Of a stretch of 40,172 nucleotides of DNA, positions 26,598 through 34,133 are shown in pieces. Source of the stretch: an uncultured Bacteroidota bacterium (GTDB lineage: Bacteria > Bacteroidota > Bacteroidia > Chitinophagales > Chitinophagaceae). A program made the translations under genes and the position numbers. The stretch is taken from positions 1 through 40,172 of the forward strand of contig CAIYTT010000102.1 of NCBI GenBank assembly GCA_903929195.1, in the 5' to 3' direction. Position 1 is the first letter of the stretch. The number at the start of each line of letters is the position of its first letter. The notes beneath the pieces were generated by a model that was not told the origin of the DNA, made no database searches, and saw only the letters and a list, made by a program, of their open reading frames with translations.

Positions 26598-26766
26598 TTT
26601 AATAATATTGCCCATGCTTTTATAATTTTGGTGCTACAAACCTTACTGTTGGTTTTATAGGAGGAGGTTTCTCAACAGAATCTGAATTCCAAATTGTATC
26701 AGATAGGTTATGTATATATGGTGTGAAATCGAATGAATCTATGCGTGTATTTTTATTATTATATAT
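26598..26766. repeat. Left direct repeat flanking the R-M unit
   Basis: 169 bases that align with 28363-28534 with about ten substitutions and one 3-base gap (about 94% identity). Identity begins at TTTAATAATATTGCCCATGC in both copies and ends at TATTATTATA(T/C)AT. To the right of the copy homology stops abruptly, just where the methyltransferase promoter begins. Confidence 0.92.
26620..26766 (-). pseudogene. C-terminal fragment of a lipoprotein gene, second copy of the end of 28385-28987
   Basis: Minus-strand codons that read in frame to the same stop as the complete gene: ...NTRIDSFDFTPYIHNLSDT..., ending IKPTVRFVAPKL, against DFATYIH and IKQTVRFIPPKL in the full copy. About 49 codons remain; the 5' part is replaced by the R-M unit. 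The only indel is one codon within the Pro run. It has no start codon or promoter and should not be expressed as a gene. Confidence 0.85.
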
Positions 26767-26773
26767 TATTTTT

Positions 26774-26786
26774 GAAGTAAAACTTC
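26774..26786 (+). promoter_or_regulatory. Inverted repeat in the methyltransferase promoter, candidate operator
   Basis: GAAGT-AAA-ACTTC, a perfect 5-bp inverted repeat ending two bases before the -7 box at 26789. A regulator bound here would block the promoter; the methyltransferase itself could be that regulator, as no controller-protein gene is seen. Confidence 0.3.
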
Positions 26787-26788
26787 GG

Positions 26789-26796
26789 TAAATTTG
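26789..26796 (+). promoter_or_regulatory. -7 box of the R-M operon
   Basis: TAAATTTG fits TAnnTTTG, 15 bases before the ATG at 26812. TTTG at 26771-26774 is only 14 bases upstream, a short spacing. Confidence 0.5.
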
Positions 26797-26811
26797 ACAA
26801 AAATAAAATTG

Positions 26812-27606
26812 ATGGAATTGAATAAATTATATAACGAAAATTGTCTTGATACAATGAGAATGATGCCTGACAATTTTTTAGATTTTATTATCACTTCACC
26901 ACCGTATGACGATATTAGAAATTATAATGGGTATAAGTTTGAATTTGAAAAAATTGCAAATGAAATAAAAAGAGTCTTGAAAATAGGTGGTATTATGGTT
27001 TGGGTTGTGGGTGATAAAACAGAAAATGGAAGTGAGACAGGTACAAGTTTTAAGCAAGCTTTATATTTTAAAGAAATTGGATTGTGTATTCACGATACTA
27101 TGATATATTACAAAAACAACCCAATGCCAACTACGGGAAATAGGTATCATCAACATTTTGAGTATATGTTTGCCATTTCTAAAGGAGCTCCTAAAACTTT
27201 CAATCCGATAAAAGAAACTACAAAATATAAAGGATTGGCAAATATGAAAAATAGAGGAGAAAATGGAGCTTTGGATTATAAAAAAGTGGAGCGGACGGAT
27301 AATAAAAAAATTGGCAACGTGTTTTTTTATTCTATTGGTGGTGGTATTTCAACAAAAGATAAAATTGCTTATCAACATCCGGCAATTTTCCCAGAACAAT
27401 TAGTTACAGACCAAATGAATACATGGACAAATGAATTTGATATTGTTTATGACCCATTTATGGGTAGCGGCACTACTGCTAAAATAGCAATATTAAATAA
27501 TAGGCAATGGATAGGCTCGGAAATTTCAAAAGAGTATGTTGAAATTACAGAATTAAGATTAAAAGAAAATTTTACTAATAATTTATTTGAAAATGGATTT
27601 AATTAA
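26812..27606 (+). CDS. Type II DNA methyltransferase (N6-adenine or N4-cytosine, beta class)
   Basis: 264 residues. The catalytic motif IV is TSPPYDD (SPPY at 29-32) and the SAM-binding motif I, DPFMGSGTT (214-222), comes after it, the order of the beta class. SPPY is used by both N4-cytosine and some N6-adenine enzymes, so the modified base is open. The central part (HQHFEYMFAISKG, GLANMKNRGENGALDY) carries the target-recognition region; specificity cannot be read from it. The ATG at 26812 is preferred over TTG 26794, which lies inside the -7 box. It overlaps the endonuclease gene by 14 bases and is made first, so protection precedes cutting. The unit protects against foreign DNA and can behave as a selfish element. 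Confidence 0.93.
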   Translation: MELNKLYNENCLDTMRMMPDNFLDFIITSPPYDDIRNYNGYKFEFEKIANEIKRVLKIGGIMVWVVGDKTENGSETGTSFKQALYFKEIGLCIHDTMIYYKNNPMPTTGNRYHQHFEYMFAISKGAPKTFNPIKETTKYKGLANMKNRGENGALDYKKVERTDNKKIGNVFFYSIGGGISTKDKIAYQHPAIFPEQLVTDQMNTWTNEFDIVYDPFMGSGTTAKIAILNNRQWIGSEISKEYVEITELRLKENFTNNLFENGFN

Positions 27607-28336
27607 GTTGGGCTCTGACACAGCAAAAAATGGGTTTAATAACGAAAATGACATTGTTGAAAAATTTAATAACTGGCAAATAGATGAAGATTCTCAAAAA
27701 TGGTTGTTAATAATGCAATATCGGTTGGAAGATATTGAATATGTTAAAGCAGTTAAACTTAGCGGATATAAAACTGATGTGCAAGCTCAAGTTTCAATAA
27801 AAATGAAAGAAGCTTTAGATGTACAAAACTTGCAAGTGAAGTTAGTAAGTAATTCTAAAGGATTTAATCAAATTGATAAAAGATGGATAAATAAGTATGC
27901 AGAAATGTGGGAAATGAATGATTTAATAAGCGAACTATTAAAGAAATACACAGGTGAAATTGCACCAACTTTAATAAATCCTAAAGATAAAAGAAGAATG
28001 TTTGCAAATGAGTTTTCTGAGAATGAACAGATTATAATTAAAGACTGGCTTTCAGAAAACAAATCGTTAATAGTATCAGACATATTAAAAGGTAGAGGTC
28101 AATTTGCTGCCGAATGGATTTTAGTAGCACAAAAAGTGAAAAATAGTGCAAGATGGGTTTTAAAGCCAATGAATTATTGCTTAAACTTTTTTGGTAACGG
28201 AAAAATAGAAATAACTGATAGAGGAAATTTCAAAATTGGTAAAATAACCATGCAAAGAAAAGGTGGTGATGGTGGTAGGGATACAGCCAAAATGTTACAA
28301 TTTAAAATTAATCCCGCTGAATTGTTTGATTTATAA
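27593..28336 (+). CDS. Type II restriction endonuclease, partner of the methyltransferase
   Basis: 247 residues, overlapping the 3' end of the methyltransferase gene by 14 bases (ATG 27593; a TTG at 27587 is possible). A variant PD-(D/E)XK core is visible: YKTDVQAQV with Asp62, then NLQVKLVSN with Gln81-x-Lys83 in place of the usual Glu-x-Lys. Other marks are FNQIDKRWINKYAEMW, VSDILKGRGQFAAEWILVAQ and MQRKGGDGGRDTAKMLQFKI near the end, stretches I associate with type II enzymes whose site I cannot name. Position next to the methyltransferase is the strongest support for the call. The gene is intact. Confidence 0.87.
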   Translation: MDLIKLGSDTAKNGFNNENDIVEKFNNWQIDEDSQKWLLIMQYRLEDIEYVKAVKLSGYKTDVQAQVSIKMKEALDVQNLQVKLVSNSKGFNQIDKRWINKYAEMWEMNDLISELLKKYTGEIAPTLINPKDKRRMFANEFSENEQIIIKDWLSENKSLIVSDILKGRGQFAAEWILVAQKVKNSARWVLKPMNYCLNFFGNGKIEITDRGNFKIGKITMQRKGGDGGRDTAKMLQFKINPAELFDL

Positions 28337-28362
28337 ACCTTTATATACTTATGTAATTATAG

Positions 28363-28534
28363 TTTAATAATATTGCCCATGCTTTTATAATTTTGGTGGT
28401 ATAAATCTCACTGTTTGTTTTATTGGAGGAGGAGGTTTCTCAACAGAATCTGAATTCCAAATTGTATCAGATAGGTTATGTATATATGTTGCGAAATCGA
28501 ATGAATCTATGCGTGTGTTTTTATTATTATACAT
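28363..28534. repeat. Right direct repeat flanking the R-M unit
   Basis: 172 bases matching 26598-26766 (see the left repeat). It comprises the last ~50 codons of the complete lipoprotein gene plus about 22 bases beyond its stop. Confidence 0.92.
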
Positions 28535-28987
28535 AAGAGTATCAATTTTTGCATTCAATTTTTGTAGTATTTCAGGTGCTTTATGTGGTATAAAAAGTAT
28601 TATGTTTCTTTTATTATTTTTAGTGAAATCTATACAATAATCTAATCCGCAATATATAGGTTGTAAATCGCCATAATATAAATAATAATTTTTAAAATTA
28701 TTTTGTGCTTTAATACTATCAATAAGTTTACAAATAGAATTATCTAAATATCCTGAAAAAAAGACATTTTTGCCTGCACTATCTTTTCTACACAATTTAA
28801 AACTCCCGTCAGAATCTATTGCTATAGCATGATGTATATAAAATCTATATGTTAAGGTGCTATCATCCAAAAGCCACCTATAAGCAGTATATTTTAATTC
28901 ATAAGAACTATGTCTTGCTTTTTCTTTAAAGTCGCAAGCTGCAAAAAAGATATTTGATGATAATATTAGTAAAAGAAACTGTTTCAT
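28385..28987 (-). CDS. Lipoprotein of unknown function
   Basis: 200 residues. Lipoprotein signal MKQFLLLILSSNIFFAAC with lipidated Cys18. The mature part alternates aromatic and charged strands (YELKYTAYRWLLDDSTLTYRF, YYLYYGDLQPIYCGLDYCID) and ends in a Pro-rich tail (KPPPPIKQTV...PPKL). No family recognised. The last quarter is duplicated at 26620-26766 on the other side of the R-M unit. The gene starts 18 bases after the stop of the alpha/beta hydrolase on the same strand, so the two are probably cotranscribed. Confidence 0.75.
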   Translation of the reverse strand: MKQFLLLILSSNIFFAACDFKEKARHSSYELKYTAYRWLLDDSTLTYRFYIHHAIAIDSDGSFKLCRKDSAGKNVFFSGYLDNSICKLIDSIKAQNNFKNYYLYYGDLQPIYCGLDYCIDFTKNNKRNIILFIPHKAPEILQKLNAKIDTLMYNNKNTRIDSFDFATYIHNLSDTIWNSDSVEKPPPPIKQTVRFIPPKL

Positions 28988-29005
28988 ATTATTGTTTAAT
29001 AGAAC

Positions 29006-29878
29006 TTAAATTCTATTGTCTTCAAGCCATGTAATTATTATTTTATTTAGTTCGTCTGCTTTTTCCCATTGTAGAAAGTGTCCACAATCAGACAGTATTT
29101 TTACTCGCGCATCATTCATTTTTTTAGAGCCGTCTACAGCTAATTTCTCTGTAGAAATAGGGTGTAGCATCTTATTAGGTATCAATGCATCTTGTTTACC
29201 AAAAACAATGAGTACCGGTTGTTTTAGTGTGTCTAATTTGTTATAAACAGGTTCTTCAAGCATATTTTTTATACAGGCTTCTACCATCTTTTTATAGTAG
29301 TTAAGCTTATAAGTTTTCATTAGTTTTATTAATTCCAGTATTACCGGCTCTCCCTGTGCATGGTTTCGATAAAAACTGTTTTCTATTGTTTTACGTAATG
29401 CTTGCTCTTCGGGTGCAATAAAATCGAGCATGTGTAGTGTACTGTAATAAAGTGTTTTATCGAGTGCAGAAAAAACCTCTAAACCTGCCGGCGCACATAA
29501 TATTAATTTGTCTGCAATTTGGGGGTATTTTGTTGCGGCTGTAATGGTAATCTGCCCACCCATAGAATGCCCTATAATTGTAAGATTTTTTAAACCAAGA
29601 GCTTCAATAAACAAGTAAAGAGTTTCGCTAAAGAAACTCATAGTAAAAGGGTGTTCATTCTTGTCAGACAGTCCGTTGCCGGGTAAGTCTATTGCTATGC
29701 ACCGATAAAACTGTTTTAGGTATTCAATATTTTTTTTCCATACGAGTGCATAATTTGCCAGTCCGTGTACAAATAAGAGTGTTTTTTCGCCTTTGCCTTC
29801 ATCAATATAGGCAATATTGCAATTGTTAGATAGTGGTTGATAATATGTATTGTAAGGATATGTTATGTTTTCTGCCAT
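29006..29878 (-). CDS. Alpha/beta hydrolase
   Basis: 290 residues, typical for the fold. Oxyanion region FVHGLANY (about 36-43), nucleophile elbow GHSMGG with Ser105, acid in FGKQDALIP, and catalytic His in DCGHFLQWE. No signal peptide, so cytoplasmic. Substrate cannot be told; esterase, lactonase or C-C hydrolase roles are all possible. The ATG at 29878 is preferred over the TTG at 29887. It follows the PHA synthase gene on the same strand but a terminator (29910-29938) separates them. Confidence 0.88.
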   Translation of the reverse strand: MAENITYPYNTYYQPLSNNCNIAYIDEGKGEKTLLFVHGLANYALVWKKNIEYLKQFYRCIAIDLPGNGLSDKNEHPFTMSFFSETLYLFIEALGLKNLTIIGHSMGGQITITAATKYPQIADKLILCAPAGLEVFSALDKTLYYSTLHMLDFIAPEEQALRKTIENSFYRNHAQGEPVILELIKLMKTYKLNYYKKMVEACIKNMLEEPVYNKLDTLKQPVLIVFGKQDALIPNKMLHPISTEKLAVDGSKKMNDARVKILSDCGHFLQWEKADELNKIIITWLEDNRI

Positions 29879-29882
29879 TATA

Positions 29883-29895
29883 AACAATAATTGTT
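29883..29895. promoter_or_regulatory. Short inverted repeat before the hydrolase start, possible operator
   Basis: AACAA-TAA-TTGTT, perfect 5-bp arms, 5 bases upstream of the ATG at 29878. No clear -7 box is seen beside it, so its role is a guess. Confidence 0.2.
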
Positions 29896-29909
29896 GTTAT
29901 ATATAAAGA

Positions 29910-29938
29910 ATAAAAGAGGTGCACCAAAAGCGCACCTC
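29910..29938 (-). terminator. Terminator of the PHA synthase gene
   Basis: Perfect 7-bp GC-rich stem (29916-29922 with 29932-29938), followed on the minus strand by TTTTATTCTTT. Confidence 0.7.
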
Positions 29939-29965
29939 AATTTAAGTAATTTTTTTATTACGAAA

Positions 29966-31018
29966 TTAACATCTTTCAATTACCCATTTTGCAACTGCCG
30001 GGGCTAATTCTTTTTGAGATTTGCCACCCACAAATACACCGATATGACCACCCGGAAAAGGGTATTCTTTTTTGTCGGTAGAGCCAATATAGCTCATTAC
30101 ATTTCTGGTGCTGTCGTTAGGTATTATATTGTCTTCGGTAGCATAAACATTAAGGAAGGGCATTGTAACATTTTTAAGGTTTACGATTCGTCCACCCAAT
30201 TCAAAAGTACCTTTTATTAGTTTATTGTCTCTAAATAAATCTTTTATGTATTTACGATACATTTCACCGGGAATAGCAGGTAAGTCTCCTTTCCATTTTT
30301 CCATACGTAAAAAGTTCATCATTTTATCTTTATCTTCCAAAGAGTCTATCAAACCAAGATATTTGCTCACATTCATACTCGGTTTAAGCATACCGAAAGC
30401 ACCATCTATTGTATCGCCCGGTATTATGCCTAAAGTATCTACCATTGCATCTACATCAATGTATTTAGTCCATTTATAAAGCATACAGCTTGTGGTAGAA
30501 AAATCGTAAGGAGCTACATAAGTAGTTAAAGATTTTATTTTTTCAGGATATAAAGCTGCATAAATCATAGAGAAAGTACCACCTTGGCAAATACCCATTT
30601 TATGAATGCTGTTTACATTATGTTTTTTGCGTAAAAAATCGATTGCATCATTAAAATAGCCATCTATATAATCTTCCATTGTAATATAGCGGTCCGATTT
30701 GTTATGGTAACCCCAGTCCATAATATAAATATCAAGCCCTTCATCTATCAATTTTTTCATCAGGCTTCTGTCTGGCTGTAAATCAAGAACATCGTGTCTG
30801 TTAAGCATTGCGAAAGAAACAAGAACCGGAGTAGCACATTTTGCAGGTGTGTCTCTTAGGTAATGATACATTTTAATTTTATCGCAAGACCAAACTAATT
30901 CTTTAGGTGAAGCACCTACTTCTACATCGCCTAATTCTTGTAAGGTTTGGTATCCTTTAGCAAGTTTTTCGGTTGTTGAAATTAATTCTTCAGTAATTTC
31001 GGTTGTATTGAAATTCAT
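29966..31018 (-). CDS. phaC: Class III-like poly(3-hydroxyalkanoate) synthase, PhaC subunit
   Basis: 350 residues, the length of class III PhaC. The lipase-like box is GICQGG with Cys144 as nucleophile, as in PHA synthases; the catalytic Asp (YATEDNIIP, Asp296) and His (GGHIGVFVG, His325) are in place. The enzyme polymerises hydroxyacyl-CoA into storage polyester granules. Class III enzymes normally need a PhaE partner; no phaE, phaA or phaB gene is seen in the window. The SDR at 33131-33958 is 2 kb away and lacks features that would mark it as PhaB. A -7 box lies just upstream and a terminator follows. Confidence 0.88.
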   Translation of the reverse strand: MNFNTTEITEELISTTEKLAKGYQTLQELGDVEVGASPKELVWSCDKIKMYHYLRDTPAKCATPVLVSFAMLNRHDVLDLQPDRSLMKKLIDEGLDIYIMDWGYHNKSDRYITMEDYIDGYFNDAIDFLRKKHNVNSIHKMGICQGGTFSMIYAALYPEKIKSLTTYVAPYDFSTTSCMLYKWTKYIDVDAMVDTLGIIPGDTIDGAFGMLKPSMNVSKYLGLIDSLEDKDKMMNFLRMEKWKGDLPAIPGEMYRKYIKDLFRDNKLIKGTFELGGRIVNLKNVTMPFLNVYATEDNIIPNDSTRNVMSYIGSTDKKEYPFPGGHIGVFVGGKSQKELAPAVAKWVIERC

Positions 31019-31035
31019 ATTTTAGAAATTTTGTG

Positions 31036-31043
31036 CAAAAGTA
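31036..31043 (-). promoter_or_regulatory. -7 box of phaC
   Basis: Minus strand TACTTTTG fits TAnnTTTG; the leader would be about 14 bases. No exact -33 box is seen. Confidence 0.45.
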
Positions 31044-31173
31044 CGATAAAATTTACTTTGAAATTGAATTTGTAATATGATATTAATGTAAACAACCCTA
31101 TGCTCGTATGAATTATATTTATAGAATAAAACTATTATTTATTTTGTGTATTAAAGCTAAAGCTTTACTTTCG

Positions 31174-31181
31174 TAGCTTTG
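31174..31181 (+). promoter_or_regulatory. -7 box of the carbonic anhydrase gene
   Basis: TAGCTTTG fits TAnnTTTG, 106 bases before the ATG at 31288; the nearest TTTG upstream (31143-31146) is too far for an ideal -33. Confidence 0.35.
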
Positions 31182-31287
31182 TGAACGGAAATGAGGTTTG
31201 AGTAATTGAGTGAAAAACAATATTTGAAGTAACTGCTTGAAAGTTAGTAGAAGTCTAATTATTTGGAACAAAAGTCTAATTAGCAAA

Positions 31288-31911
31288 ATGAGAACGCATA
31301 CTAAAGAAACACAAGACAAATTGACACCGGAATTAGCATTAGAAATATTAAAAGAAGGCAATAAGCGATTTGTAAATAATATAAAAGCGCATCGTAATTT
31401 ATTAGAACAGATAAATGAAACCTCTTCGGGGCAATTTCCATTTGCCGCTATATTAAGTTGTATTGATTCTCGCACATCGTCCGAACTCATATTTGACCAA
31501 GGACTGGGTGATATATTTAGTATTCGTATTGCAGGCACAATTGTAAACGATGATATTATTGGCAGTATGGAATTTGCTTGCAAAATTACAGGTTCTAAAC
31601 TGATAGTTGTTTTAGGCCATTCTAAATGTGGTGCAATAGAGGGGGCTTGTAATAATATTGTTTTGGGACATGTAACCGGCTTATTAAATAAAATAAAGCC
31701 CGCAATTGAACAAGAAACTGAAACAATAGAAAATAGAAATGGTAACAATAAAGTTTTTATGGAAAGAGTAGCAACCATTAATGTTTACCATTCCGTACAG
31801 CAAATAAGAGAACAAAGCCCTTTATTAGCTGAAATGGAACTTCTTAAACAAATAAAAATTATTGGTGGTTTCTATGATTTAGATACAGGTAAAGTAACTT
31901 TTTTTGAATAG
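31288..31911 (+). CDS. Beta-class carbonic anhydrase
   Basis: 207 residues. It interconverts CO2 and bicarbonate in the cytosol. Zinc-site residues are visible: CIDSR (Cys58, Asp60, Arg62) and GHSKCG (His111, Cys114), with IAGT between them at 81-84. The start at ATG 31288 is chosen because the upstream frame (from 31237) begins with TTG and gives a non-family N-terminus. It converges tail to tail with the GT9 gene with a single base between the stops. Confidence 0.94.
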   Translation: MRTHTKETQDKLTPELALEILKEGNKRFVNNIKAHRNLLEQINETSSGQFPFAAILSCIDSRTSSELIFDQGLGDIFSIRIAGTIVNDDIIGSMEFACKITGSKLIVVLGHSKCGAIEGACNNIVLGHVTGLLNKIKPAIEQETETIENRNGNNKVFMERVATINVYHSVQQIREQSPLLAEMELLKQIKIIGGFYDLDTGKVTFFE

Positions 31912-31912
31912 A

Positions 31913-33079
31913 TTACTTCGTTACATCTAAATATTTTTTCAATTCAGTATAAATATCTAAAGGTTTTATAGTGGCAATATCTTTAGTTACTGCTTCATAA
32001 TTTTTAAAAGGTAAGTAGTTGTTCCTTTTCCATTTTTTTAGGAACATATTAGGATAAACAGTACTTACATTTGCAATGTTAGCAGTTTTGTAATCTGTAA
32101 ACCGGTAAAAGTTATCCCCATTTGTAATAATAATAGTTGGTATTGCAAGCGATGCCGCCAAATGTGCCGCCATAGTGTCGTGTGTAATAACTACTGCTGC
32201 ATTGTTTATATAATCTATCATTTGTGGCAAAGTTGCTTTACCGGTAATATCATTAAAACCTAAAGATGCATTTATTTTTTCGGCAATACTTATTTCATCT
32301 TTGCCGCCTGCCAATACACAGGTATAATTTGTTTCTTTTTTAATTAGGTGTAAGAGTTCTGTCCATTTTTCGGGTGGCCACCTTTTGCTTTTTTTAGATG
32401 CACCAATAAAACAGAGAATTGTATTGCTTTTTGTAATTGGCGTTATCGTTTTTATTTCAGGTCTTTCTAAAGATAAATTTGTTTCGCAACACCAATTAGA
32501 GAATTGCTGATTATAGAAAAACTCATGATTTAAAGTTGTTTCTGTATAAAGCTGAGAATATAAATTATCAGAGATTGTATTCCATTCTATTATATTAAAA
32601 TTATTGTGTGCTGCAATATTCGTTTTAGCATTTGCTGCAAGCATACATAAATCATCTAACACTAAAGGTCTGGAGCGAGAAGGACAAATAACAATTTCAA
32701 ATCCTTCTTTTCTTAGTGTTTCCCATAATTGTAAACGGTATTCGGGTTTATTAAAATAATCATTCTTGTTTACCCAAATTGTATTATTTGCATTATTGCT
32801 ATCTAAATGAGTATATAAATCGCGCCAAGCACTATTGCCTAATAAAGTTATAGTATAATCTGCATATTTTTTAGAGTGTTTATAAGCATAAAAGCTGTTT
32901 CTAAAAAGCAGATAATCCCCAATATCATCAAGACGAATGAGTAGTATTTTTTTATTCTGTGTTGTATTTTCAGGTATTTTATCTATTGTATTTTTCCAGT
33001 GCTTAAATATATCAAGTACTCGTTTTATGTCTTTGTTTTTATTAAAAAAACGGAATAATATGGATATATTTCTAAGCAT
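31913..33079 (-). CDS. Glycosyltransferase family 9 (heptosyltransferase-like)
   Basis: 388 residues. GT9 marks: KILLIRLDDIGDYLLFRNSF near the N-terminus (about 44-63), the substrate-binding loop CFIGASKKSKRWPPEKWTEL, LAGGKDE, and the late VVITHDTMAAHLAASLAIP segment. Members add heptose or related sugars to LPS core or other surface glycans on the cytosolic face of the inner membrane. The donor and acceptor cannot be told here. It stands near a class I methyltransferase and a T9SS cargo gene but not in a clear glycan cluster. Confidence 0.88.
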   Translation of the reverse strand: MLRNISILFRFFNKNKDIKRVLDIFKHWKNTIDKIPENTTQNKKILLIRLDDIGDYLLFRNSFYAYKHSKKYADYTITLLGNSAWRDLYTHLDSNNANNTIWVNKNDYFNKPEYRLQLWETLRKEGFEIVICPSRSRPLVLDDLCMLAANAKTNIAAHNNFNIIEWNTISDNLYSQLYTETTLNHEFFYNQQFSNWCCETNLSLERPEIKTITPITKSNTILCFIGASKKSKRWPPEKWTELLHLIKKETNYTCVLAGGKDEISIAEKINASLGFNDITGKATLPQMIDYINNAAVVITHDTMAAHLAASLAIPTIIITNGDNFYRFTDYKTANIANVSTVYPNMFLKKWKRNNYLPFKNYEAVTKDIATIKPLDIYTELKKYLDVTK

Positions 33080-33130
33080 TCTAAATATATTAAAAATTTA
33101 TATTATATAATTATGAATTTGAAATAGGAA

Positions 33131-33958
33131 TTACGCTTTATATCCTTTTTCAACTACACTTTTTACGATTGCAAAGTAAATAGAATTAGGTAATATTCTA
33201 CGTAGAAGTAAAAGTGTGGCACTTTGAGCACCAACCGGATAGCGTAATTTTTTGCTATTGTCTGTAGCAGCTTTATAGATTGTTTTTGCTACAACATCAG
33301 GTCCGGGTGCATTAGCTTCTGCATCTTGTGTGTTTTTAAAGGTAATTTGTTCATATTTGTCATAATCTGTGATGCTGTTATTTTTAAATAAATCTTGCGA
33401 CCTATTGTAAAAATCTGTTTTAATTGCACCCGGTTCAATACATTTTACGGTAATGCCAAGTGGTTTTAATTCAAAAGCAAGCGATTCCGAAAAGCCTTCC
33501 ATGGCCCATTTAGTACCATGATATAAGCTATATAATGGGAAGGTTATTAGACCACCCATGCTTGTTACGTTAATAATAATACCTGCTTTTTTATTTCTGA
33601 AATGCGGCAAAATAGCTCTGATAATATTCATACAGCCAAAAACATTTGTATCAAATTGTTTTCTTATCTGTGCATCCGTAGCTTTTTCAAAAATGCCAAC
33701 AGCCCCATAACCGGCATTATTACAGATAACATCAATGTTACCGAAATCTGTGATAATCGTTTGTATTGCAAGCTGTATAGAATCTTCGTTTGTAACATCT
33801 AATTTATAGATTTTAACACTTTGCCAAGATGTCATCTCCGTTTCTTTTTCAGGATTGCGCATTGTTGCTGCTACATTCCAACCGTTTTGGCTAAAGGTTT
33901 TAACGGCAGCCCTACCAATTCCTGACGATGTACCGGTGATAAGAATTGTTTTCTTCAT
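33131..33958 (-). CDS. Short-chain dehydrogenase/reductase
   Basis: 275 residues, classical SDR. Nucleotide-binding motif TGTSSGIG (8-15), LDVTNED for the cofactor, NNAG (80-83), and the catalytic Ser133, Tyr146 and Lys150 (YSLYHGTKWAMEG). It uses NAD(P)H; the Arg-containing loop after strand 2 (TMRNPEKE) suggests NADP. Substrate unknown. A perfect -7 box lies 14 bases upstream. Confidence 0.92.
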   Translation of the reverse strand: MKKTILITGTSSGIGRAAVKTFSQNGWNVAATMRNPEKETEMTSWQSVKIYKLDVTNEDSIQLAIQTIITDFGNIDVICNNAGYGAVGIFEKATDAQIRKQFDTNVFGCMNIIRAILPHFRNKKAGIIINVTSMGGLITFPLYSLYHGTKWAMEGFSESLAFELKPLGITVKCIEPGAIKTDFYNRSQDLFKNNSITDYDKYEQITFKNTQDAEANAPGPDVVAKTIYKAATDNSKKLRYPVGAQSATLLLLRRILPNSIYFAIVKSVVEKGYKA

Positions 33959-33971
33959 TGCAATTTTTTAT

Positions 33972-33979
33972 CAAAAATA
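33972..33979 (-). promoter_or_regulatory. -7 box of the SDR gene
   Basis: Minus strand TATTTTTG fits TAnnTTTG; the leader would be about 9 bases. Confidence 0.45.
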
Positions 33980-34095
33980 GTTCTTTAAATTGTTTTTATA
34001 TTCATTGCAAATTACTATTTATGTATGTCTTTTAGGATTAATATTATCTTATAGTTAAGTTTTCTATTTTCAAAAATAACAATAGCATATTCATT

Positions 34096-34103
34096 TAACT
34101 TTG
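34096..34103 (+). promoter_or_regulatory. -7 box of the T9SS cargo gene
   Basis: TAACTTTG fits TAnnTTTG, 30 bases before the ATG at 34134. Confidence 0.45.
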
Positions 34104-34133
34104 CAATCTTTTTTAAAATGTATAAATTAGTTT

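Larger units (their letters stand above)
26767..28362 (+). mobile_element. Restriction-modification unit inserted between direct repeats
   Basis: Holds exactly one promoter region and two overlapping genes (methyltransferase then endonuclease). It is bounded on both sides by copies of one lipoprotein gene's 3' end (26598-26766 and 28363-28534). No transposase, integrase or terminal inverted repeats are present. R-M genes inserted with long target duplications have been described in other bacteria; this layout matches that pattern. Alternatively the unit replaced part of one of two tandem paralogues. Confidence 0.6.

Noticed and set aside
26039-28362. Search for a transposase, integrase or terminal inverted repeats around the R-M unit
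   Set aside because: None seen; the only boundary structure is the pair of direct repeats, so a classical transposon is not supported.
31119-31778. Open frame of 219 codons on the minus strand
   Set aside because: Antisense to the beta-carbonic anhydrase, which has all zinc ligands; low-complexity Leu/Ser composition.
33131-33958. SDR as a PhaB acetoacetyl-CoA reductase partner of phaC
   Set aside because: Sequence is a generic classical SDR, on its own promoter 2 kb away with opposite-strand carbonic anhydrase between them; nothing links it to polyester synthesis.
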